A stretch of 64,000 nt of DNA from Chinchilla lanigera (GCF_000276665.1 NW_004955417.1:22172238-22236237); one strand, 5' to 3'. Positions 22,091 through 33,734 are shown, counted from the stretch's first letter. Numbers and translations are program-made. Notes: generated by a model from the letters alone, not told the origin.

Positions 22091-23439
22091 GTCTGGTCTG
22101 TAATCACTAGGGAGAAATATTCAAAATATTTTCTTTCTAATATAATTTCTTAACAGGAGTTCCTTGTCATGTTTTTGCAATTAACAGAAAAGACCAACAG
22201 AGAGCCATATTTTTATGATCAGCCTCCCAGTGTCTGAAACGACCCCACCCTTACTTAACTGCCATCTTGGAGTGCTCTACTATCGGCTCCAAAGGGGAAA
22301 ATTAACCCACTTACATTTCATAAATACACTTACAATTGCAAATTGGATCTTACCAGGAGGCTACAGAAATTTAGCAACAAACCAGACTGAATGCTTCTGC
22401 AGACCACATTGGGTTAAGAAATAAGGTAGATTTTTTTGCTCTCTAGGGAAAATCTTCAAAATCCCTGGTCCATGTTATGGCCATAAGATAGAAACGGAGT
22501 CTCAGGAGGATTGGTATTGTGTTCATTAAGGTGTTTATTTTATTTCTGTCTCTTGGACTGCGAAACAAGACAAAAAACATATGTTAGGGAAATGGAAGAC
22601 ATTTCATAGCTTACAATATTAGGATTAAAAATTATAATATTTATTATAAAAAAGACTCCAATTACCATTTTACTGGGCAGAATCTTTGCAAGATGTATGC
22701 AAACTAGAAATGGAATTTCATCTTTAACTCATTATATTTCCATAAGAAGCCACATGGCTGGGCTTTAAAGCACAGCCCCACTGTTCAGTACAATATGTGC
22801 CTTGAGTGTTTGTTTCTTGCTTCTTAAATTGTACCAGCGACTTCCATCTCTAAAAGCCCTGATTTTAAACGTCATGTTTTAATAAATGAAAACTATAATT
22901 CTAATTGAAGCAAATAGGCAAAGTTGGAGGCTAACATCCATTTTTAAAAAGAAAGAAACTAAGCTTTTGATTTCAAACCCTCCTATGAAGAGAATTTTCT
23001 TAATTTTCTCATTGGGAATATACCAGATACTTTCTTAGGGCATCATGTCTAAAAGATGACTTGGGACATGAGAAACAACATTTTGACTTGCTGATGGCTG
23101 CTGATCGCTCAAGATTTTACTGTCTAGTTCCTTCCTGTGAAGCAAATTTATTGGAGAGAAAGAGAACAGAACTTCAGTTCAACTCAAGTTTTTGTTTAAA
23201 GTGCAAGAGCTGCTCTTATTTTATGAGAAGAGAGAGAACTTTTGAGATCTTCAGTGATATTCATGGAGCTCAGTCTTCAAAGGGTCCATCTGTGCATATA
23301 ACCTCCTTGTACATGTGTAAAGGAGCTTTGCATAAGATGCCTTCATTTGTAGAATGTTTATCAGTCTTCAAGCATCTACATAGAGTGAGATCTTGTATTG
23401 TACCTAAAGTGCTGATGAGGTTATTGAATCTGTAGTACA
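22091..23439. other. Unique sequence, no gene seen
   Basis: The longest frame is 124 codons at 23061-23435 (plus). It is Cys/Ser/Arg-rich with no motif spacing I recognise and no good splice acceptor before it. No repeats named. Confidence 0.4.
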
Positions 23440-23670
23440 CGGATAGGCAAGTTATTATTATTTTTTTTTTTATAAAGGACCTGATGGCAAATATTTTGGC
23501 TTTGTGGGACATATAATCTCTGTCACAACTACTCAACTCTACCTATAAAAGCAGCCATAATGTAAAAGTAACTATGAACAGTAGCTGTGTTCCATTAAAA
23601 CTTTATTTGCAAAAGCAGACAGTGGGCCATATATGAGGAGCAGCATTTGGCAGTCCCTAAATTAGTATAA
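23440..23670 (+). mobile_element. Non-autonomous hAT-type DNA transposon fossil
   Basis: The order 'taaaggacctgatggcaaat', 'attttggctttgtgggac', 'tctctgtcacaactactcaa', 'gctgtgttccattaaaactt' and 'atttgcaaaagcag' matches a well-known abundant eutherian MER-type transposon (aaagggccagatagtaaatattttaggctttgtgggcc...). The right end 'ggcagtccct' resembles a decayed terminal inverted repeat. Non-coding. I do not name the subfamily because I cannot search. Confidence 0.8.
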
Positions 23671-24299
23671 GAAATCCATGATTCTCCTCACTCCCCAGTC
23701 GCATTGCACCTGTGCTCAGCCCCACACAGTGGTAAGTGGATCATGTGAACTTCGTAAATAGTTTTGCTGTCTGCACTGAATTTGCTCAGCAAGTTTTACA
23801 AGCCAGTCAAGCTGCGCTCTAGATTCGGGCAGTTTCTGAGCCATGCGGTTCTTTCTGGACACTAAGATGGGAAAAGGTGGAACAGGTGATGTGCCTACGG
23901 TACAGAAGAAAAAGGAACTTTTTTCTGTGCCCAAGAGAATTGGCATCACTATTTGTTTCTCTCTTAAAATGTCGATATGATTTAAAACCATGTGTTTAAT
24001 CAGGAAATTAAGTTATCTTAGGAACTGCTAATGGAGATTCTGTCAGAAGCGCTACTGCCATTATTAAATGTGATAGAACTGCACCCTTCAGCATTTTTCA
24101 TGCCCTCATTAGTTTCATCCACTAAATCTTACATAAAAATCATTTTTTTTTATATCTAATTGCTAAATCTTTAAAAGGAAGTAACCAAGGTGAATCTTTT
24201 ACTCTGGCATCACTGGATATCCCTTCCTTGTGTAATTTCTGAGAAAAGGGGATTCAAAGGATAATAGTTTTCATCGCTTTGTTCTCCTCTGACTTCAAG
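23671..24299. other. Unique sequence before a candidate exon
   Basis: A 91-codon minus-strand frame at 23716-23991 has no recognised motif. Otherwise unremarkable, with T runs near 24145. Confidence 0.4.
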
Positions 24300-24399
24300 A
24301 ATAAGTGATGTGATGGCTTTAATGATCGTCAACAAATCAGAGGAAAATTCTGACTCTGGGATAGATGAAGAGGCCCTAAGAAGTGACCACAGGGGACAG
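24300..24399 (+). other. Candidate coding exon (unidentified), plus strand
   Basis: A strong pyrimidine tract 'gttctcctctgacttcaag' ends at the putative acceptor, and the segment ends CAG|gtaaga, a near-perfect donor. The 100 nt between are open in one frame: one base, then 33 codons. They encode a hydrophobic start (VMALMIV) and then an acidic, polar stretch (NKSEENSDSGIDEEALRSDH). The implied upstream intron is phase 2 and the downstream one phase 0. I do not recognise the protein and see no partner exon, so this could be an exon of a large-intron gene, a non-coding exon or coincidence. Confidence 0.3.
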
Positions 24400-24644
24400 G
24401 TAAGAAGTCTTCGAAGGTCCTTCTAGAAACCACGCTCTTTCCTTACCAAGGAAGATGATGTAGATCTTCTCAGTCTTCACTCTGACTTGCCACGTTGGCT
24501 GGGTCTTTGGAATTCCACACGAATTTCCCCCTGGAGGCTTCTCACAGAGGCATTAACTAACCCCCGTTAAGCTTTCACTGTTCTTTCTATAACATCATTG
24601 GAAAACAGTTTAAGAACTCAAAACCTTCCTAGCACATCTAATCC

Positions 24645-24850
24645 AGTGTTTGTCAAACCTGGTTGACCAACAATCTCTCCCAAGTTCTATGTTAAAAACG
24701 AAACTCTTCAGGCTCTGAAGATATTCTGTTTAAGAAATTCTGGGCAGAGCAAGAGGATCTTTATTTCTACCTAAGGTCGTCTGTGAATATGATGCCTCCT
24801 ATACATATGCCAGGTCTTAGAATCACAGATTTAGTTTGCCCTTTCAGTTT
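24645..24850 (+). mobile_element. hAT-Charlie-type (MER20/MER58-like) transposon fossil
   Basis: 'agtgtttgtcaaacctggtt' resembles the Charlie terminal sequence 'cagtggttctcaaacctggct'. It is followed by a decayed 'ttctatgttaaaaacgaaac' (consensus gagcttttaaaaaatac). Beyond the first 100 bases the match fades. Non-coding. Confidence 0.5.
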
Positions 24851-26052
24851 AGAAAAAAGGAATTATATTTGAGGGGTTAACTACATCACCAAACTTCACA
24901 TAGCCAATAAATGAGCTCTGGATCAGTAAATAGTGGCTATTTCTTAGTGCTGGGCCCACAGCACACTTCTTCCATCAGCAAAGCACACTTTCACCTGCAC
25001 TTGACAGCCTTTGAAGCTCAGCAGTCCGGTGGCCAGTTCTGATGGAGTCACTTCAGCTGTCACTGAAGATGAAACTTCTTGGTTATTCCAGGATAGAGCA
25101 GTAGAGTTGCCAGGTGTCCATTTTTTAAACAGACGGTCTGGTATTTAACATTTCTATCTGGTGAAAAGGGGAGGAGGTTCTGCTGTGTTTTTCAATTGTC
25201 TGGATTATGAATCATAGCCTTCTGAGAATGGACCTCAGTATTTATGAACCTTTGAGATCTGTGGAGAGGAACATCGGGGCTATTCTAAGATTAACAGAAT
25301 GAATATGTTTACTGTGGTTTCATGGGATGAATGAACTTCTTTTTGAAGTTTCCCAGAATGTTTTTTGGGGGAAGAACAATGAAGTTGGTAACATATACAT
25401 TAAGAAGATCTCATTGTCCTGTGATGGTACCAGATACTGGTAAATATATGCAAAAGCAAATCCTTTATGGCTGGGTTATAAAATGCCTGTTTAATAGTGC
25501 ATCATGCTATCCCAAGGTGAGAGCACGGGTGCAGTTTTATACACATGCAGCAAATGGTTCTCCTACACAAAATATTAGCAAATTCTCAATTTGTGAAATC
25601 ACATGGCAGAATAACAGATTCCCAAAGGTCTAGAAGAGGCCGTCCCAAATGAGAAAAGACAAATTTCAAGTTTATAAAATGCCTTTTGTAAAATATGACA
25701 GCTTTCAAATGGAAGCTGTCCAATGATACACCCACAGCTGTTACTGGTGGCAACGAATCTTCAAGGCAATACTTCTACCATCAGTGAAAATTGTCCTTAA
25801 AATACCCTCCTTCGTTTAAGTCAGTCTGACTCTACTTTTAAAAGTCTATGTGGGTTCATGTACTCTAAAATCTCCATGAATAAAAACACAACGGCCTTTT
25901 CATCATGAATATGCTCTAGAACAGTCTAGTGCCAGGCTCCCTTCAAAGTTGTATGTACCATTTTCTTCAGCAATGGCTCCTATGTCTGATGTATGGCGGG
26001 AGCCCAGACATGTGCTGAATTGCTATACATTTGCTAATCTTAAAAAATCTAG
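24851..26052. other. Unique sequence, no gene seen
   Basis: A possible MIR scrap sits near 24860-24925 ('ggttaactacatcaccaaac'). A 100-codon frame at 25331-25633 shows no recognisable features. Confidence 0.35.
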
Positions 26053-26135
26053 ACTGGGGGGGATGTAGCTCAGTAGCATAAGCACTTGCCTGGCAAGCCT
26101 GAGGTCATGAGTTCGATTCCTGGTACCCAAACAAA
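26053..26135 (+). mobile_element. ID SINE
   Basis: 'actgggggggatgtagctca' followed by 'cttgcctggcaagcctgagg' and 'gagttcgattcctggtaccc', with a short 'aaacaaaatc' tail. The B-box (GTTCGATTCC) is perfect. A weak AAAATCT match flanks it. Confidence 0.92.
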
Positions 26136-26632
26136 ATCTGATTATTGTTCTTTCTGCCAACAGTTTTGACTCTTTTCTTCTCACATGTCCCTGTGGTTGT
26201 CTAAGCATTCCTAAGCAAATAATGACTTATGTATGCATCAGTGCACAATGCACAAAAAAGTGCTAGAGTTGTTGGAGTTGTGCCATCGGGCATCCATTAT
26301 AAAGCATATCTGTCCTCTGGACAGGAAATAATCCCTTCAGACGGTTCTTTGCTTCTTATATATTTCTTGGTGGTATAATAAGGAAGAGCTCACGAGGGTG
26401 GTGAACTAGTTTACCTGGGGAACTGTGGTCATCCATAAGCGTGGAGTTGATTTGCCATCGACTGACAGTTCCTCCCCAGCCTCTGAAGTCTCCTTGAAGA
26501 GACTGCCTGTCCTCCTCAACAACTGTCTTCCTCTGCCTTAAAGAAACTGATGTGTATCACTAGTTCTGACCAGCCACCAGGTCCAGTATAGCAGAATACA
26601 TTTTTTCATTTGTTTAAAAGCAACAGCATTCT

Positions 26633-26738
26633 CACTGGAGATATAGCTCAGCTGCATTAGCACCTGCCTGGCAAGCGTAAGGTCCTGAGCCCTGAGTTCA
26701 ATTCCCGGTAAAAAACAAACAAAAAAACCAAACAGAAT
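26633..26738 (+). mobile_element. ID SINE with 12-bp TSD
   Basis: The ID head 'cactggagatatagctcagc' leads to 'cacctgcctggcaagcgtaa'. An internal 'cctgag' duplication lengthens the element, the B-box is 'gagttcaattcccgg', and the tail is A-rich with C. The TSD CAACAGCATTCT is present at 26621-26632 and 26739-26750. Confidence 0.95.
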
Positions 26739-26837
26739 CAACAGCATTCTTGATCATATTGGTTTATCAGATTAAGGCTTAGAGTAATACACCAGAGCAA
26801 ATAAATCAGTACATCTTACAACACTCAAGGGAAATGG

Positions 26838-26863
26838 GCACATGCACACACATACACACACAC
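26838..26863. repeat. Short (CA)n
   Basis: An interrupted CACATGCACACA / CACACACACACA tract of about 26 nt. Confidence 0.85.
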
Positions 26864-27549
26864 AGCTTTGTTCAAGAATTATGAGAAAAAACAAGAGTCT
26901 GAAAGACAAATATACTTTTGCCTAGAAATTGTACCGGCTTTTGATATATAAAATACACAAAAATGTAAGCTCCATATTGTAAGTAGATTCTGAAGAATAA
27001 TGCTGACCTCAGCAACAGAACTAGCGCAGCATGTATTATCTCATTTTATCCTTTCTCTTTCCTCTTTCCTATTTTTTCTCCCTTTCATTTTTCTTTCTTT
27101 ATCCTTCTTTCTGGAAAAATAAGTGTTTTATTTATTTACCTAAGCATGACTGCCTATACTGTTTATACATGTCTGTAGTTTCTTCAATGTTGAATATATT
27201 ATTGAATTCATTGCCTTAATTATCTGCCAGTCATTTGAGGTTAAATGTGGTATGTCACATCTAGAGAGAAAAATGTCAAGCTTCCTCTTGTGGAGGTAAT
27301 GTGGAAAGAAGTGTGGACCTTGTTACAGAGATAAGAGATGATGCAAAGACTGTGTACAAAATACAGTGTCTCTGGTTCTGTTCATTAAATTGAAGTCCTG
27401 ATGTCAATGGTATCGTTATGCTAATTTCCATTTCCAGATTGGGATTCTAGGACTCATCACCATACACTCTCCATCACTTCATTGAAAAAGACAATATTTT
27501 GAGGTTTAAAACAAAATTTTTTTTTGGTCTGAGCTTTCATGGATGGATA
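26864..27549. other. Unique sequence, nothing recognised
   Basis: A pyrimidine-rich patch at 27040-27110 (CTTT/TTTC) produces a Phe/Ser/Leu-rich frame. No gene or repeat family was identified. Confidence 0.4.
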
Positions 27550-27690
27550 GATAAATACATAAATTCATCTATTTACTCAGTTATCAAATACTTAATAAGG
27601 GCCTACTGTGTTACAAGAACTGTTGTTGGCCTTTCGGATACATTAGCAAGCAATACAGACAAATCCGTCTATGCAGTGGGGTTTGCACAC
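27550..27690 (-). mobile_element. L2 LINE 3' end relic
   Basis: 'aattcatctatttactcagt' with 'aatacttaataagggcctac', 'gtgttacaagaactgttg' and 'aatacagacaaatccgtc' is the reverse complement of the L2 3' terminus (attcattcaacaaatatttattgagcgcctactatgtgccaggc...). Highly diverged, no coding content. Confidence 0.75.
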
Positions 27691-28237
27691 CATAATAAGT
27701 CACCTTGTCCACAGACACAGAGCCTCACATATTGCACTTCTAAATACATTGCATTTCTGTTTTATTTATTTCAATTGGTCCTGTTACTCCATGGCTCTGA
27801 GTCAATCTAATAACCAGGATGTATGGTTCACGAAGGACACATTCTTCAAAACTGTTAGTAAGATCATGTCAATTATTCATGAAAACACCTCAAACTTTAC
27901 TCAGACTCACAAATCCCATTTTAAGTTGTCCCTGTTTTAATCTTTCAAGGTCTCTTATTGGGATGGAAATAATACTGGGAGGAATGGTTTCTTCACCTCC
28001 CAGCTAGAGAGGGAGGTGGTTTCTTACCTCCCACTTATGCCAAGGGAGGTAAAAATTTAAGAACAAGGCAAGGTCTGGCTGTAGAGGGGAGGAAAGGTCT
28101 CTAGGAGGAGGAGGAAGAGGAGCAGGGAGGGCTCCAGAGGCCACCTGGTATTTTATTCAAGTTTCTTCTAGTGCCTGAACAGATGACACCCGCTCTAGTA
28201 TCTCAGTACACTCATGCTGTTAAGGAGAGTGTGTGCA
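27691..28237. other. Unique sequence with a purine-rich patch
   Basis: At 27995-28140 GGGAGG/GGAGGTGG and (GGA)n motifs concentrate, with several runs of G and A on the plus strand. No gene was recognised. The purine bias would favour triplex or local duplication. Confidence 0.45.
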
Positions 28238-28350
28238 CTCAGGTGTAGCTCGGTGGTAGAACACTTGCCTAACATGCACAAGACCCTGTGTTTGATCCCA
28301 ACGATGCAAATAAATAACTACATAAAGAAATAAATAAATAAATAAATAAA
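28238..28350 (+). mobile_element. ID SINE (older copy) with (AAAT)n tail
   Basis: 'ctcaggtgtagctcggtggt' followed by 'acacttgcctaacatgcaca' and 'gtgtttgatcccaacgatgc' is a diverged ID head. The tail has become (AAAT)n at 28327-28350. Possible imperfect flanking repeats (gttaaggagagtg near 28219 and gttaaagagagta near 28364) suggest its TSD. Confidence 0.8.
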
Positions 28351-29905
28351 TGTGAACAGTTTTGTGTTAAAGAGAGTATTAGAGAGACCTCTTTGTCATC
28401 TGATGATATTTTTTATTCTGCTTAGTTCTCATGTATATCTTGCTTCTGTGGAAAGGTCAGTAAAAGATCTATGATCAGAAGTGAGCTGTTGAGAAGAGAT
28501 GACAAGAATCCTACGCAGATTTGGACATGTATGAAACCAGGTAAATAGGCCTGTGAGTACTCTGTGCAGGTCACACACAGACATTGGTAACTTTCCTTCC
28601 TACAGGACGCGGATGTGGAGGTCACCAAGCGCATCGTAACACAAACAAGTAACGCTACCTGAAAACACCTTGGCTCTGCAATTTGCCAATTTGACATTTC
28701 CTTACTAAGAAGCCCATGTGAAAGAACCACTGAGAAAAGGAACTGGATGTGATCCATAGGAATGTGTTCTTCCTTTACTTTCTGTCTTTTTCTGCTCATC
28801 TCTGGAAATGAAAGGCAGTTCTTTTGTGTTTTTGTGTTAGAATGTTGTAAATAAGTTCACAGGTGTAGTCAAACATGGCCAAAAGCATTTTTAAAGAACT
28901 AAATTAAAAACAAAGAGCAAGTCATTCTAATCTGTTTTGTCTTTTAAATTTAACCCCCGTATAGATTAGCATGTCCCAGGTGTCCATGACAATGAATGCA
29001 TATCATTAAGATCTATCTTTAGAGGCTGAATTTAGAAGGTTACTGAGAATCAGTTTGCTTTCTCTTTCCTTCATCCTGTCATACTCTATGATCCCATCAG
29101 CTGTGGTCAAGGCCTTCTCCCAGAACTGATTTTTGAATGATTTTTGACTGTGTCACCTGGTACTGATTTGTGATTGTTTTGACTTAATCGCATCTCACTT
29201 TCTCTGTTCACTTCCATTTCATTATTTTTGGAGTTTTAAAAAGAAGAGCTTGGTTAGTTTCATTTTTAAGCTTCGATGATAGCCTTGCAGTATAATCGTT
29301 TTCTATTTTTTAGATGAGCGTCTAGTTTATGTAAGAATTTTCTCTACATTCTTTTCTGTTTCCTACATAAGTACACAATTCATGTCTCTATGTGGTATAA
29401 GAAAAAAAGTAGTTATTTCAAGACTTGATGGATTTGTGAATCATAGTTTATTTCAAGTAACTTAGATTTTTTTTCTATAAATGAGTAATTAGATCTGGGA
29501 GAATAAATCATGACAGAAAAATATGCTTGGTCACTACCAAATCAAAGGGAATTGGGTGGGCTTTAGGAATTTATAACTCAGGTAAAGGAAAAGGGGAATT
29601 AAATTTCTCTGTTGAAAAATCTTTATTAATTATAATATTTTCCAGATTCAGTACTTATAATAGAAAGCATTGGTTTTGATATTTTTCTTTGCAAGTGACT
29701 GAAACTCGAACTCAAAATGAAAACCTTGAACAATAAAAATAGGCAAGTATTAAATAGAACAACTTAAAAAGAAATACAATCAGCGGCTTCCAATAGTCAG
29801 AAAGAGCCCCAGTGTTCTTTACCCATCACACAGAGTCTCCCCCAAGGTGCCAGGACGGTGTGTGAACCTTCAGTACAGCCAAGTATTGTAGAACAAGGGA
29901 AGGCA
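28351..29905. other. Unique sequence, no gene seen
   Basis: A 125-codon minus-strand frame at 28422-28799 is open but hydrophobic and featureless, without splice context. The rest is AT-rich with no recognised family. Confidence 0.4.
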
Positions 29906-30032
29906 GAATGAAGTCAGATAGGCCTGCGTCCAGCACCTCCTACTCTTTGAATCCTTAATCATTGGTAGGCCAAATTTACCACCTTTAAATTAGTGATGTC
30001 TTCAGAAAGTGGTTATTAAACATTAAAAAGTA
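29906..30032 (+). mobile_element. MIR SINE relic
   Basis: Plus-orientation MIR. 'cagataggcctgcgtccagc' occupies the 'cagactgcctgggttcgaat' position. It is followed by 'ctactctttgaatcctt', 'taccacctttaaattagtga' and 'ggttattaaacatt'. Confidence 0.55.
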
Positions 30033-30288
30033 TAGCTGTACAAATCCTGAGTTATGATAAATAGAAAGTAGTATGTGTTTTTTTGTGTTCTTATTCAAGA
30101 AATGAACCGATTAGAGAAACTGGATGATAAACTAACTTGGTCCAATTGGGCAACACATTAATAATTATGTTTCATAGGGTGCTTCCTGTTAGTATTCTTC
30201 ACTTTATGTTTACTTTTCTGCTGTGCTTTAAACCTTATATCAGAGTCCAATTGTGAAAGAAAGGCTATATATAGATCTAAAAGAGATC

Positions 30289-30660
30289 TGTCTTAGTCTA
30301 TTTTGTGCTGCTGTAACAGATTACTTCAGACCGGGTGATAATGATCAGCAATTTATTGACTCACATTTCTGGAGCCTGAGAAGTCCAGTATCCAAGGGCT
30401 GGCATCTGGAACGGTTCTTCTTGTTGTACCATGCCACAGCAGGGAGAGAAGAAGGGAGGGAGAGGGCCAGGGAGAGAGAAGTCCAGTCCAGTAAAGGGAA
30501 AAACTGGGTTCAGACTTGGCTCCGTCCACACTACCATTCCAATGCTAACCAATTCATGAGAGAAGAGCCCTCCTAACTGTCTCTCAGTGGTGCCACCTTT
30601 TGATACTGGCAATTAAATTTCAGCATGAGATTGGGAGGATATCAACATTCAATCTATAGA
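30289..30660 (-). mobile_element. MaLR-type solo LTR
   Basis: On the plus strand it starts 'tgtcttagtctattttgtgc' and goes on 'tgctgtaacagattacttca', 'ggagcctgagaagtcca' and 'ggctggcatctgg'. It closes near 'gagattgggaggatatcaac'. This is the reverse complement of an MLT1/MST-like MaLR LTR (…ctgactaataca). No internal retroviral genes accompany it, so it is a solo LTR. AGATC/AGATG could be a one-mismatch 5-bp TSD. Confidence 0.65.
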
Positions 30661-31018
30661 AGATGTTGTTAGAGAGTCAGAGAAACAATCACTACCCTGA
30701 AGTCCCTGCTGGGGCTTACAGAGCAATCCAAGAAAGCAAACACACCTGGCTGCACCTGATAAAGAGGGAGGACCCTGGACCCTGGTAGAGAGGGAGATGC
30801 TCCAAGCAGGGAAAAATGCAGCTTCTAAGGAAGCTAAAAGCTGTTCTTGCAGGGTACTAACTGCCTGCCGGGTCTGAAGCCAATCTCCCGATGCTTTCAG
30901 CAGAGTCACGTTGTCAGCACAATCATCAGGGAGGAAGAGGAGCTTGACCAAGAGCAAGAGGAAGAGGGAGCCCAAGCCTGCCGACATGGGTGTGTTCACT
31001 CATCACCAAGTCTGACAT

Positions 31019-31267
31019 TCAACCTCTGAATGTAAACGGTTCCACTTCGCTGCCATTGCCCTGATCTTTTGTAGCCAACTCTACATCAAAACTGCATAGA
31101 GATGGGAATTCTGCTATCAAGCTATCATCAATTATCCGTTTAAAAGCACAGCAACTCCCACTGCAAGAACCGAGTCGAGCAGAAGATTCTCTTTCCTTCA
31201 GTTTATCATACTTATCTAAATCACCCTTGCTCCTAGCACTGATTGAGGGGTGTGGTGTGTAAATCAC
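31019..31267 (-). other. Unidentified protein-like open frame, minus strand
   Basis: An uninterrupted 82-codon frame ends in TGA at 31019-31021. It reads as charged, well-mixed protein sequence, including GDLDKYDKLKERESSARLG, a Ser/Cys cluster GSCSGSCCAFKR and FDVELATKDQGNGSEVEPF. A possible acceptor (…cctcaatcag) lies at 31239-31240; no good donor is present, so it could only be a terminal exon or a pseudogene fragment. I recognise no family. Just downstream in the same direction is a 116-codon frame, also unidentified, that abuts the LTR. Confidence 0.25.
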
Positions 31268-31572
31268 TCCTGAAGAAGTTTACTTTCTGAGAATGTAACT
31301 AATGTTTATCTTACTTTCCTAATAATTTAAAAACAAAGTAGATTTATATATTCATTTAAAATATATTTATGTACCAATCAGACTGTCTTCATGACTTCTA
31401 CATCTTAGCAATTCAGTATAAGCAAGGGTATGGGGAAAAAAACTAATCCTTGTACCAGGAAACCTGGGCTGCTGTTTTTGCCAGAGTCACCAAGAAAGCT
31501 GGTAGATCTTGATTTTCTCTATCAGTAGTCCATCAGGTTTTGAGTTAAGGAATAATATCTAAAACAATGTCA
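31268..31572. other. Unique AT-rich sequence
   Basis: Nothing recognised between the open frame and the next ID element. Confidence 0.4.
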
Positions 31573-31676
31573 AAGCCACGGACTTAGCTCAGCGCACGGT
31601 GCCTCCCTGGTGAGCAGAAGGTCCTGAGTTGGATTCCCAGGACCAAAACAATAAATAAATTAAAAATAAATAACTG
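31573..31676 (+). mobile_element. ID SINE with 11-bp TSD
   Basis: 'aagccacggacttagctcag' then 'gcctccctggtgagcagaag' and 'gagttggattcccaggacc', with an A-rich (AATA)n tail. The TSD AAACAATGTCA flanks it exactly (31562-31572 and 31677-31687). The anticodon-stem region has mutated more than in other copies. Confidence 0.93.
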
Positions 31677-31687
31677 AAACAATGTCA

Positions 31688-32069
31688 CTCTTCCACATAA
31701 AGGCAGCAATACTCTCTACATCCATTCATAGGGACATGAAATAACCCTTAAACCTACTGTGACTCTAATATTCTGTTAGATGAATTTAGTTTCCATTCAT
31801 TCCAAAGGTATCTCCATGTATTTGGGGATAAACAAGAGAATGTATATAGAATATGACAAATTAGGTATTAACTAGTCAAAATATGAATATGAAATTGAAA
31901 CTCCTCATTTTACAGTTGACCTTACTGAAATGCCAAGATGTGACTGAAATTCTCCTTTTTAAAATTTATAGACTGTCCATGGGGAGCTACTGACTTGATG
32001 TCTTTATTGTGTCTTTCATCTGCAGGGTTTGGAAAACCCTCTCCCTTGGCGTACCACATCTCTCTATGT
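31688..32069. other. Unique sequence, no gene seen
   Basis: AT-rich, no recognised family. Confidence 0.4.
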
Positions 32070-32130
32070 AAAACAAAACAAAACAAAACAAAACAAAACA
32101 AAACAAAACAAAACAAAACAAAACAAAACC
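32070..32130. repeat. (AAAAC)n pentanucleotide microsatellite
   Basis: About twelve uninterrupted AAAAC units. It creates open frames on both strands (repeating KQN or FVLFC), which are artefacts. Such tracts usually start from a SINE A-tail, but no SINE body is recognisable to its left. Confidence 0.96.
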
Positions 32131-33121
32131 CTACAACCCTGTGCCCACCGCTGCAGCTCACAATACCTGCCTCCACTCCACGCTTTCTGTGGTTCTTCTT
32201 TTCTACCCTCTTGGTTGCAGAACGCAATCTGGCCTGCCCTATACTCTTCCCCCTATCAAAAGCATAAGATGGAAACATTTTCTGATTCTTTAATACACCA
32301 AGATCTAAAAAATCAAAATCTCTTCTTGGAAATGAGGAAGGAGAACCTGGCCTCAGAAATGCACATTAGTGTTCTGTATTACAAACATTCACTTTATAAA
32401 AAGAAAGGTCAGAATTCCAATATGCCCAAAAAAGAGTCGTAGAGATAGACATAGGCATAATAGGGATGGATTTGGGACTTGGAAATGCGCATCTTCTGTT
32501 TTAGGTCATGTAGAAAGATTTTTGGATCGCAGGAGTTGATGGTGGACAGATGTGTCTCTACAGTTCTGAGTGTTTAAAGGAACCTTGAAACAACTGATGA
32601 GATTTCAGGAAATCTGCATCAATCATCATGCAAGCTGGTTTGAGGAAAATGTTTTCTCTTTTTTCTCAAGGGTAAGGGAATGGCTGAATGGGAAAGCACT
32701 TAGTAATACTTTGGCATGAAGGTGCTGCACACAGTACGCACACTTCATCAGGCACTAAAATGCAGTACAGCAACTTTCTTTAAAATGTGCCTCTGTGATT
32801 GTCTATGCAAGACCACACTAGCTCAAATGAGACAATAAGTGGTGCATTTTCCCTGATGCATCTCAAGGCACGTAGAAGTAAGTTCACATGAAAGATTGGT
32901 TTTTCTTTTTGTTTGGGCAGGCTTTTCTCCCCATGGTCACCCCCTACAATTTATAGGAATTTATAGGAAGGCTTCCATATTTTTCCTTTTTGTCCAAATT
33001 CAGAAAAGTATATTAGAGGACTTTACAGACAGAAATTATTTTAGCACAATCTAAATTTACAGAGCTCTGGTCCCAGAAAATCAGTGATGAATAGCACAAG
33101 TTTCTCATCTCAAACTTACCA
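32131..33121. other. Unique sequence, nothing recognised
   Basis: No open frame with features and no repeat family seen. Confidence 0.4.
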
Positions 33122-33256
33122 GGGTTTAGCCAATGAACTTGGGTTTCATCTTTGAGTCTTAGTTTTTCCATTGTCAAATCCTATATTCTACCTGCTTTGC
33201 AACATCAGTGTGAAGATCTCATGACTTAATGACTATGACAGTGCTCTAAAAATTGA
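33122..33256 (+). mobile_element. MIR SINE relic
   Basis: Plus-orientation MIR 3' half. 'gagtcttagtttttccattg' (consensus ctcagtttcctcatctgt) is followed by 'atattctacctgctttgcaa' and a 'gtgctctaaaaattg' end. Confidence 0.55.
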
Positions 33257-33734
33257 GAAAAGATCTACGACTGTAAGATGCTATATATTCTTACTTTTAT
33301 TGGCTGTCTCATGGAGTCATCCAGGGAACCAGGAATGTTCCAAGAGATTAAGATCTCAACTTTGCATCTCAATGAAAAACAGTACTCCAGAACAGCAGTG
33401 CCTTCCTCCTAACATCTCTCCAGGGGGGGAAATGCCTTCTGCTTAATCATCAACACCACTTCCTCCACTGAGAGCCATATCTGATGATGAATCACCCTAG
33501 AAATGGTCTAGAGGCACTCCTTCCTAGGCTGAGAAAATCTAAACCAGTCACAGCATTTGTCCAGAAGGGACAAAAAACAAAAATCAAGGTCCACAGAGAA
33601 ATTAATTTTACCAGTATATGTTTTCATGCTTTATTTTCACTCTTTCCGTATCCAAAGTTGCTCAGCCAGTTTTATTATCCTAATCTTTCTCATGTATCCT
33701 CTTTCTGTGTTGTCATGAATAACTATTATTTCCT

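Noticed and set aside
23061..23435. 124-codon plus-strand frame rich in Cys
   Set aside because: Cysteine spacing fits no zinc-binding motif and no splice site or promoter supports it.
28422..28799. 125-codon minus-strand frame
   Set aside because: No domain, no splice context and no start context. Its length is not exceptional for 64 kb of six-frame sequence.
28962..28985. 'agattagcatgtcccaggtg', reminiscent of U6 snRNA 'agattagcatggcccctg'
   Set aside because: The match is confined to about 18 nt. The rest of U6, its promoter elements and its terminator are absent.
31922..32442. Frames of 90-137 codons on both strands with KQN or FVLFC repeats
   Set aside because: They are produced by the AAAAC pentanucleotide array.
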